The notes beneath the pieces were generated by a model. It had not been told where the DNA came from. It searched no databases and saw only the letters and a program-made list of their open reading frames with translations. The translations under genes were made by a program, and so were the position numbers. 48,212 bases of DNA from Nocardia pseudobrasiliensis NBRC 108224 (GTDB taxonomy: Bacteria > Actinomycetota > Actinomycetes > Mycobacteriales > Mycobacteriaceae): NCBI RefSeq assembly GCF_001613105.1, contig NZ_BDBS01000070.1:1-48212 (forward strand). Reading direction: 5' to 3'. Shown one piece after another: positions 12,001 to 19,600 of this stretch. Each line of letters starts with the position of its first letter. Position 1 is the stretch's first letter.

Positions 12001-13357
12001 CGATATCGGGGTGGGCGGTCAGCGCATTGTCGATCTCGCCCAGTTCGATGCGGAAGCCACGGATCTTCACCTGGAAGTCGGACCGACCCAGATATTCGAT
12101 GGTGCCGTCGGATTCATTGCGGCGCACCAGGTCTCCGGTGCGATACAGCCGTGCGCCCGCACCCTCGGCGGCGGTGCCGAACGGGCTGGCCACGAAGCGA
12201 TCGGCGGTCAGGCCCGGACGTCCCAGATACCCCTGGGCCAGCGCCGGGCCGGACAGATACAGTTCGCCGATCACCCCGGCGGGCACCGGACGCAATCGCG
12301 AATCCAGTACGAACGCACCGACTCCCGCGATCGGGGAGCCGATGGTGATCGGCTCGCCCGGCTCCAGCGGGGCGCTCGAGGTGGCGAGGATGGTCGCCTC
12401 GGTCGGGCCGTAACCGTTGTAGAACAGCCGCCCGTCGCGGGCCCAGCGGTGCACCAGTTCGGGGCCGAATTTGTCACCGGCGACGACGACCGCCTCGAGG
12501 TCGTCCAGGCCGGTCGGATCCACCGATTCCAGCGCGCCCGGTGTGATGAGCATGTGTGTGATCTGTTCGCGGCGCAGCAGATCGGCGAGCTCGAAGCCGC
12601 CGAAGATCTGCGGCGGCGACACCACCAGGGCCGCGCCCGAGGAGAACGCCAGCAGCAGTTCCAGCACCGAGACATCGAAATTGGGCGAGCAGACGTGCAG
12701 AACCCGCGAATCCTCGCCGACGCCGTAGTGCTCGCGCTCGGCGGCCACCAGCGCGCCCAGACCGGTGTGGGTGACCACCACGCCCTTGGGGCGACCGGTC
12801 GAACCGGAGGTGTAGATGAGATAGGCCGGATGCTGCTCGGTCAGCGGGCGCACCCGGTCGGTGTAGGAGATCGGATGCGACGGCCGCGTGGCCACCCGCC
12901 CGGCCACCACCGGATCGTCGAGCTCGAGCCAGTAGACGCCGGTGCCGAGTGCGGCGCGATGCGCACTGGTCGTCAGACCCAGCACCGCACCGGAATCGGA
13001 CACGATATGAGCGATCCGCTCGGCCGGATAGGTCGGATCGACCGGGACATAGGCCGCGCCGGTCTTGGCGATCGCCCAGACCGACAGCACCGATTCGATC
13101 GACCGGGTGATACCGATCGCGACCACGTCACCGGCGCCGATCCCACGGTCGATCAGCTCCCGGGCCAGCCGTGAGGAGGTCTCGTCGAGCTCTCGGTAGG
13201 TGAGTTCACGCGCGTCGGCCGACTCTCCGGTTCCAGCGAACCGGATCGCCACCGAATCGGCCGCGGACTCCACGGACGCGGTAAGCAGCTGCCCGAACAG
13301 CGGGCTGCCCGACCGGCGACGACGGCTACCACGAGCAGAGCGGCGGGCAGTATCCAT
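6023..13357 (-). CDS. NRPS, second subunit (A-T-C-A[Thr]-T-C plus truncated A domain)
   Basis: Two-module peptide synthetase of 2444 residues. Order: basic N-terminus (1-25), A1 (30-540; YTSGSTGRPKG, NGYGPTE, VGKLDR), T1 (GGNSLL, Ser575), C1 (HHIAGDG at 761-767), A2 (1075-1600; YTSGSTGVPKG, NMYGITE, NGKLDRR), T2 (Ser1650), C2 (HHIAGDG at 1835-1841), and a degenerate A domain (about 2167-2444). The A2 pocket D-F-W-N-V-G-M-V-H is the well-known threonine code. The A1 pocket D-V-L-L-V-A-G-I-L is hydrophobic and unassigned. A1 should receive the chain from the terminal C of the first subunit, and C2 should pass it to A1-T1 of the third subunit. I chose the ATG at 13357 because AGAGGTG lies about 12 nt upstream and the N-terminus then aligns with its paralogue; an in-frame ATG at 13384 is possible. 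No epimerase, methyltransferase or thioesterase domain is present. Confidence 0.95.
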   Translation of the reverse strand: MDTARRSARGSRRRRSGSPLFGQLLTASVESAADSVAIRFAGTGESADARELTYRELDETSSRLARELIDRGIGAGDVVAIGITRSIESVLSVWAIAKTGAAYVPVDPTYPAERIAHIVSDSGAVLGLTTSAHRAALGTGVYWLELDDPVVAGRVATRPSHPISYTDRVRPLTEQHPAYLIYTSGSTGRPKGVVVTHTGLGALVAAEREHYGVGEDSRVLHVCSPNFDVSVLELLLAFSSGAALVVSPPQIFGGFELADLLRREQITHMLITPGALESVDPTGLDDLEAVVVAGDKFGPELVHRWARDGRLFYNGYGPTEATILATSSAPLEPGEPITIGSPIAGVGAFVLDSRLRPVPAGVIGELYLSGPALAQGYLGRPGLTADRFVASPFGTAAEGAGARLYRTGDLVRRNESDGTIEYLGRSDFQVKIRGFRIELGEIDNALTAHPDIDYAATLGRTLPSGATALVSYVLPRGEAALDTGALAEFLAESLPAYMIPASIMVLDEIPLTPVGKLDRARLPEPTFVAREFRAPVTPVEEIVADVFAALLVPGTPDNPGRVGVDDDFFELGGNSLLAAQAAARIGAALDLRVPVQLLFEASTVAALAERVERHAGSAAGQQLRPMPRPERIPLSYAQQRMWFLNRFDPASAVNNIPVAVRLTGSLDVDALRAAVRDLVERHEVLRTVYPELDGEGYQLVLSASDSRAVPELPVVDASESEVFGLVAETVTAGFDVTTAPPVRLRVIRLSGSDYVLVCVVHHIAGDGFSMAPLTRDLMTAYLDRVRGGQPEWTPLEVQYADYALWQRETLGVEDDPESLLSQQIDYWRRTLAALPDQLDLPADRPRPAIATNHGATFDFEIDAGVHAALNRLAHQHNSTLFMVVHAALAVLLARLSGTRDIAIGTPVAGRGEAALDDLIGMFVNTLVLRTDVDPAARFEGLLGTVRGIDVEAFGHADVPFERLVELLDPVRSTSRHPLFQVMLTFQNLAQTHLELPGLVVSGVDMSVPLAKFDLQLTLAERIDEHGVPLGMSAAFSYATDLFDEATVQDFADRFRRVLAAVADDAGAVVGDIDVLAPGERELVLREWNSPGVEVPSVTLADLVATQARRRPDAVAIRFGETGVTFREMQRGANRVARALIDRGAGPETLVAVAVPRDEALPIALLGTLTSGAGYLPIDTTYPAQRLEFMLNDAAPTCILTTAEMRDSLPDTDIPIMLLSEADGYTDDRVTDADRIAPLRPENLAYVIYTSGSTGVPKGVGVSHRNVLELFANTQLLFEFDETDVWTLFHSYAFDFSVWELWCALANGGAVVVVDYLTSRSPELFRELLIREQVTVLNQTPSAFYQLAEADRAAHADAGKFALRYVVFGGEALDLRQLQRWYERHASDAPQLINMYGITETTVHVSFLELDERLCDSPASVIGRALPGLQTYVLDDRLHPAPVGVAGEMYVAGEQLSRGYLGRPALAASRFVADPYGPPGARMYRTGDIGRWAGFNGEANLEYAGRSDQQVQLRGFRIELGEIEAALLRCSGVSQAVVIVRADEHAGDRLVGYVVAEGGVELDSAALRAEVGEFLTGYMIPDAIVVLDVLPLTPNGKLDRRALPAPEFLGSAVYRAPGTPIEQAVADVFGDLLGVGEVGLDDDFFALGGNSLLATRAVARINEALDANLAVRELFEASSVALLAARIVPGAAAGAVRLKLGPAARTDRVPLSLAQQRMWVINQLDPESPSYNIPLAIRLSGALDVDALRRAVADVVERHEVLRTRYPAGGPGGLPYQEILSASEALPDGLVVETTVDPMGRITELMSTGFDVTQQVPVRGLLLQSGQEYLLALVVHHIAGDGASMAPLARDLVTAYVARSQGGDPGWVPLEVQYADFAIWQRTVIGSDDDENSVAAKQLKFWREQLAGLSTGPVLALDRPRPSVPSMRGGAVGFLVPAAVHEGLVRVAREHNSSLFMVVHAALVVLLARQSGSADIVVGTPIAGRGERALDDLVGMFVNTLALRTGVSTADTFHELVEKAREADLSAFANADIPFERVVEVVAPGRSGAQSLFQVVLSFQNTEQPALELPGLTIAGLDTDAVAAKFDLQVTVEPQYGVDGTPGELITVLTYATDLFDESSVQALGRRFERILTAVAADPQILVGAIDLLDEQEHRAEPEYAEPVEAAATIGTTLAQALAAAVEDDPDGPALAFGEDAVSYAELDARSSRLARVLIGRGCGPGVGVALRLGRGVEAAVATWAVLKAGAAVVPVSDGAALPAALEIKVGLTTAATRAGEPGGIDWLVLDDPGVVAEIAGESARPVTYANRTRALRGVDPAFVTEATVLGYDGLAVAVDRVRSRTELTFESRTFRQGRADSVAGVLEIVAAGATGASLVVPADTTTEALADEWVTHLFTDGVGLAQLDPEPLEDLRAVVIEQGPSPVSEFGAAEVVLTIEELLPGDSK
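6026..6860 (-). other. Truncated, catalytically dead A domain at the C-terminus of the second NRPS
   Basis: About 278 residues that align with the first half of an adenylation domain. The early motifs survive (YAELDARSSRLAR; LKAGAAVVPV). The position of the YTSGSTGxPKG loop holds AFVTEATVLGYDG, so the phosphate-binding loop is lost. The FDxS region has become GRADSVAGVLEI. The homology ends after LEDLRAVVIEQG, before NxYGPTE, and all later motifs, including the catalytic Lys, are missing. It cannot activate an amino acid. It ends acidic (LTIEELLPGD) and meets the Arg-rich N-terminus of the next subunit, so an inter-subunit docking role is plausible. That role is inference. Confidence 0.8.
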
Positions 13358-13509
13358 TCGAGTGCATTCACCTCTCGCGTTCATCAGGTCCGCACGGCCG
13401 AACAATGTCGGCGTCCCCACCCCGCGGTTCGAGCAATCATATAGGGGCGCGCGGTAGGGCGGTGGCCGCCCGAGCTACCTACTACTCATCGGTAGAAGGG
13501 TGCCCGAGC

Positions 13510-13557
13510 GTTGCGCCAATACCCCAATTGGATGGGCTGTGTCACAGCCCGCGCAAC
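13510..13557 (-). promoter_or_regulatory. Long inverted repeat between the first and second NRPS genes
   Basis: GTTGCGC at 13510-13516 pairs with GCGCAAC at 13551-13557, and inside it GGGCTGTG (13534-13541) pairs perfectly with CACAGCCC (13543-13550). In RNA this would be a stable bulged hairpin between the two reading frames. No U-tract follows on the minus strand, so it is not an ordinary intrinsic terminator. It could be an attenuator, an RNA processing site that uncouples the two genes, or a protein-binding palindrome (TGTGTCACA core). The rest of the 13358-13602 gap shows nothing else that I can support. Confidence 0.5.
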
Positions 13558-13602
13558 CGCTGGGGGATACGAACCGTGCGGTCTGTCGAGAGGTGCAGGC
13601 TA

Positions 13603-16600
13603 TTACCCCAGGCCCTCCCCACGTACCTCCGCGAGTTCCTCGAGGGTGAGGACGACCTCGGCGACGCCGAACCCATTCGCCGGGATCGTCCCGGATTCGA
13701 TCACCACGGCCCGCAGGTCCTCGAGCGGTGCCGGATCCAATCCGGCAAGACCCACACCATCGATGAACAGGTGCGTCACCCACTCATCGGCCAGCGCCTC
13801 AGAGCCGAGCTCGGCGGGAACCACCAGTGACGCACCCGCGGCCCCGGCCGCGACGATCTCGAGCACGCCAGCGACCGAATCCGCCCGGCCCTGCCGGAAC
13901 GTCCGCGATTCGAAGGTCAGCTCGGTGCGCGAGCGCACTCGATCCACCACCGCCGCCAACGCGTCATAACTCAGTACCGTCTCTGCGGCCGCGAAGGCCG
14001 GATCGGGGCCGCGCAGCGCACGGGTGCGGGTCGCATAGGTGACCGGCCGCGCGGACTGTCCGGCGATCTCGGCGACCACGCTCGGATCGTCGAGCGCCAG
14101 CCAGTCGATGCCGCCGGGCTCCCCGGTGGCCGAATCCGCCAGGCCCACCTTGAATTCCACCGTGGTCGGCAGGGCCACCCCGTCGGCCAGCGGTACCATG
14201 GCCGCGCCCGCCTTGAGCACGGCCCAGGTGGCCACGGCCGCCTCCACGCCGCGACCGAGCCGCAGCGCGACACCGACACCCGGACCGCAGTCGCGCGCGA
14301 TCAGCACCCGGGCCAGCCTGGACGAGCGGGCGTCGAGTTCGTGATATGTGATCGCCTTGTCGCCGAAGGCCAGGGCGGGTCCGTCCGGATCATCGTCGAC
14401 GGCCGCGCCCAGCGCCTGCGCCAGCGCCGTGCCGACGGTCGTGGCGAGTTCGGCGGATTCGCTTCGGTCGGATTCGATGCGGTGTTCCTGCTCGTCGAGC
14501 AGGTCGATCGCGCCGACCAGAATCTGCGGATCGGCGGCGACCGCGGTCAGAATGCGCTCGAAGCGACGCCCCAGAGCCTGCACGCTGGATTCATCGAAAA
14601 GATCGGTCGCATAGGTCAACACCGTGATCAACTCACCCGGCGTGCCATCCGCTTCATGCTGCGGCTCGACGGTGACCTGCAGATCGAACTTCGCCGCCAC
14701 CGCATCGGTATCCAGCCCCGCGATCGTCAACCCCGGCAACTCCAACGAAGGCTGCTCGGTGTTCTGGAACGACAACACCACCTGGAACAAACTCTGCGCC
14801 CCCGACCGGCCCGGCGACACGACCTCGACCACACGCTCGAACGGGATATCCGCATTGGCGAACGCCGAAAGATCCGCCTCCCTGACCTTCTCGACCAGCG
14901 CATCGAAGGTGTCCGATGTGCTCACTGCGGTCCGCAGAGCCAGCGTATTGACGAACATGCCCACCAAATCATCCAACGCACGCTCACCACGACCCGCGAT
15001 CGGCGTACCGACCACGATATCCGCACTACCGGACTGCCGCGCCAACAACACCGCCAACGCCGCATGCACAACCATGAACAGCGACGAATTATGCTCACGC
15101 GCAACCCGAACCAGACCCTCATGCACCGCCCGAGGCACTAGGAAGCCGACCCCGCCACCCCGCATCGACGGCACCGACGGACGCGGGCGGTCCAGTGGCA
15201 GTACCGGGCCCGTCGACAGGCCCGCCAACTGCTCACGCCAGTAGGCCAATTGTCGCGCCGCAACCGAATTCTCGTCGTCGTCGGAGCCGATCACGCCGCG
15301 CTGCCAGATCGCGAAATCGGCGTACTGCACCTCGAGCGGAGCCCACCCCGGATCACCACCCTGACTGCGCGCCACATACGCCGTCACCAGATCACGAGCC
15401 AGCGGAGCCATCGACGCACCGTCACCGGCAATGTGATGGACGACGAGTCCGAGCACATGCTCGGACTCGGTCAGTCGGATGACCCGTAGTCGCACCGGCG
15501 GCGCCGCGGTCACATCGAATCCGGTCGACATCAGCTCGGTAATACGACCCATCGGATCGACAGTGGTCTCCACCACGAGCCCGTCGGGCAGCGCCTCACT
15601 CGCCGACAAAATCTCCTGATACGGCAGCCCGCCCGGACCACCGGCCGGATAGCGCGTGCGCAGCACTTCGTGTCGCTCGACCACATCGGCGACCGCCCGC
15701 CGCAACGCGTCCACATCGAGCGCACCGGACAGCCGGATCGCCAACGGGATATTGTACGAAGGAGATTCGGGATCAAGCTGATTGATCACCCACATCCGCT
15801 GCTGCGCCAACGACAACGGCACCCGATCGGTACGCGCAGCCGGGCCCAGCTTCAGCCGCACCGCTCCCGCCGCTGCGCCGGGCACGATACGGGCAGCGAG
15901 CAGCGCGACCGAGGACGCCTCGAACAGTTCGCGCACGGCCAGATTCGCATCCAACGCCTCATTGATCCGCGCGACCGCACGAGTAGCCAACAGCGAATTA
16001 CCACCCAAAGCGAAGAAGTCGTCATCCAAACCGACCTCACCCACACCCAGCAGATCACCGAACACATCGGCCACCGCCTGCTCGATCGGCGTACCAGGCG
16101 CACGATAGACAGCCGAGCTCCCGAACCCCGGCGCGGGCAGCGCCTTCCGGTCCAACTTGCCGTTGGGAGTAAGCGGCAACGCATCCAGCACCACGATCGC
16201 ATCGGGCACCATATAGCCGGTGAGGAATTCACTCACCCGCGTACGCAGCCCGGCCGGATCGAGCGCCCGATCGCTCTCGGCCACCACATAACCCACCAGC
16301 CGATCACCCGCGTGCTCATCGGCCCGCACGACGACTGCGGCCTGACTCACACCCGGGCAGCGCAGCAGCGCCGCCTCGATCTCACCGAGTTCGATACGGA
16401 AGCCACGCAATTGGACCTGCTGATCGCCGCGCCCCGCGTATTCCAGATTCGCCTCACCATTGAATCCGGCCCAGCGACCGATATCGCCGGTCCGGTACAT
16501 CCGCGCGCCGGGCGGGCCATACGGATCGGCCACGAACCGAGCCGCCGTCAAGCCCGAACGCCCCAGATATCCGCGCGAAAGCTGTTCGCCCGCAACATAC

Positions 16601-19600
16601 ATCTCCCCCGCCACCCCGACGGGAGCCGGATGCAGTCGAGCATCGAGGGCCCGCACCTCGAGGCCCGGCAGCGGGCGGCCGATCACACTGGCCGCGGCCT
16701 CGGTCAATCCCTCGTCGAGCGCCAGGAACGACACGTGCACCGTGGTCTCGGTAATGCCGTACATATTCACCAACCGCACCTCGGGATGATCGGCCCGCCA
16801 GCTCGCGACCCGGCGCAAATCCAGCGCCTCACCACCGAACACGACATGCCGCAACGCGAAACCACCGCTCACGGCGGCTCGATCGGCGGCCAGCAACTGA
16901 TAGAACGCCGACGGCGTCTGATTCAGCACCGTCACACGCTCACGAATCAACAACTCACGGAACTGCTCCGGCGACCGCGAAGTCAGATAGTCGACCACCA
17001 CCACAGCACCACCGCTAGCCAACGCCGCCCACAACTCCCACACCGAGAAATCGAAGGCGAACGAATGGAACACCGTCCACACATCGGACTCATCGAAACC
17101 GAACAACGGCCGCGCATTCGCCAACAACTGCAACACATTCCCATGCGAAACACCGACACCCTTGGGCACACCGGTCGAACCGGAGGTGTAGATGACATAG
17201 GCCAGATTCTCCGGCCGCAGCGGTGCGATCCGGTCGGCATCGGTCACGGGATCGGCCGCCCCGGTCTCGGCGTCGTCGAGCAGCATCACCGGAATATCGC
17301 TGTCGGGCAGACTCGCTCGCGCCTCGGCGGTGGTCAGGATGCAGATCGGGGCGGCGTCGGCGAGCGTGAACTCCAACCGCTGCCGGGGATAGCCGGTATC
17401 GATCGGTAGGTAGCCCGCACCCGAGAGCATCGCGCCCAGCAGTGCGACCGGCAGCTCCTCGGTTCGTGGAACGGCCACGGCCACCAGGGTTTCCGGTCCC
17501 GCGCCCCGGTCGATCAGCGCCCGCGCCACCCGATTGGCTCGGCTCTGCAACTCGCCGAATGTCAGCGTGGCCCCGTCGAAGCGGACCGCGACGGCATCCG
17601 GCCGATGTCGTGCCTGCTCCCCGACCAGATCGAGCAGCGTCGCCTGCGACGTCGCGGCACCCGGCGAATTCCATTCGCGCAGTACCAGTTCGCGCTCGCC
17701 CGGAGCCAGTACGTCGATATCACCGACCACCGCGCCCGCATCATCGGCCACCGCAGCCAGCACCCGGCGGAAACGATCGGCGAAATCCTGCACCGTCGCC
17801 TCGTCGAACAGATCGGTGGCATAACTGAACTCGGCCGACATACCCTGCGGGGCACCGTGTTCGTCAGTGCGCTCGGCCAAGGTCAGCTGCAGATCGAACT
17901 TCGCCAGCGGCACCGACATATCCACACCCGACACCGCCAGACCGGGTAGTTCAAGGCGGGTCTGGGCCAGGTTCTGGAAGGTCAACATCACCTGGAACAG
18001 CGGATGCCGACTCGTCGAACGCACCGGATCCAACAGCTCCACCAGCCGCTCGAACGGCACATCGGCATGACCGAAGGCCGCGATATCGGAGCCGCGGACC
18101 GCGGCCAGCAGTTCATCGAAACGGGCGGCCGGATCGACATCGGTGCGCAGCACGAGGGTATTGACGAACATGCCGATCAGATCGTCCAATTCGGCCGCGC
18201 CGCGACCCGCGATCGGAGTGCCGACGGCGATATCGCGGGTGCCCGACAATCGGGCCAGCAGCACCGCCAACGCGGCATGCACAACCATGAACAGGGTCGA
18301 ATTGTGCTCGTGCGCCAGGCGATCGAGCGCCGCGTGCGCCTCGGCGTCGATTTCGAAGCCCAGTGTCGCGCCTCGATTGGACGCGACGGCCGGGCGTGGG
18401 CGGTCGGCGGGCAGATCCAACTGGTCGGGCAGGGCCGCGAGGGTGCGCCGCCAGAATTCGATCTGCTGCGACAGCAGCGATTCCGGATCGTCCTCGGTAC
18501 CCAGCGTCTCGCGCTGCCACAGCGCGTAATCCGCGTACTGCACCGGCAGCGGCTGCCAGCTCGGCTCGACGGCATCGGCGCGGCCGAGGTAGGCGGTCAT
18601 GAGGTCGCGGGTCAGCGGGGCCATCGAGAAACCATCACCCGCGATGTGATGCACCACGCACACCAGCACATAATCACTGCCGGACAGCCGAATCACCCGC
18701 AACCGCACCGGCGGAGCCGTGGTCACATCGAACCCGGCGGTCACCGTCTCCGCGACCAACCCGAACACCTCGGACTCACTCGCATCGACGACCGGAAGCT
18801 CCGGCACCGCACGAGAATCCGACGCCGAAAGCACCAACTGGTAACCCTCACCATCAAGTTCGGGATACACCGTCCGCAACACCTCGTGACGCTCCACCAG
18901 ATCCCGCACCGCCGCCCGCAGCGCCTCGATATCCAGTCGCCCGCTCAGCCGCACGGCGACGGGGATATTGTTCACCGCGGTATCCGGATCGAACCTGTTC
19001 AGGAACCACATGCGCTGCTGCGCATAGGACAGCGGAATCCGCTCCGGCCGCGCCATGGGCCGCAGCGGCGCACCCGTCGCACCCACCAGCTGTTCGATCC
19101 GCTGCGCCAGCGCGGCCACGGTGGACGCCTCGAACAACAACTGCACCGGCACCCGCAGACCCAACGCCACACCGATCCGCGCGGCGGCCTGCGCGGCCAA
19201 CAACGAATTACCACCCAACTCGATGAAATCGTCGTCGAGTCCGACCCGGCCGGGATTGTCCGGGGTACTCGGCACCAGCAATGCCGCGAACACCTCCGCG
19301 ACGATCTCCTCCACCGGCGTGACCGGTGCGCGGAATTCCCGTGCGACGAAAGTGGGTTCGGGCAACCGCGCCCGATCCAACTTGCCGACCGGCGTCAGCG
19401 GAATCTCATCGAGCACCATGATCGAAGCCGGAATCATGTACGCGGGCAACGACTCCGCGAGGAATTCCGCCAGATCGCCGGTGTCGACCGAGGTTCCGGC
19501 CCGCGGCAGCACATAGGACACCAGCGCCGTCGCGCCCGAGGGCAGCGCCCGACCCAGCGTCGCCGCGTAGTCGATATCGGGGTGGGCGGTCAGCGCATTG

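Noticed and set aside
13541..13546. CRP-like site in the TGTGTCACA core of the intergenic hairpin
   Set aside because: CRP-type sites need a spacer of about 6 bp between the half-sites; here they nearly touch.
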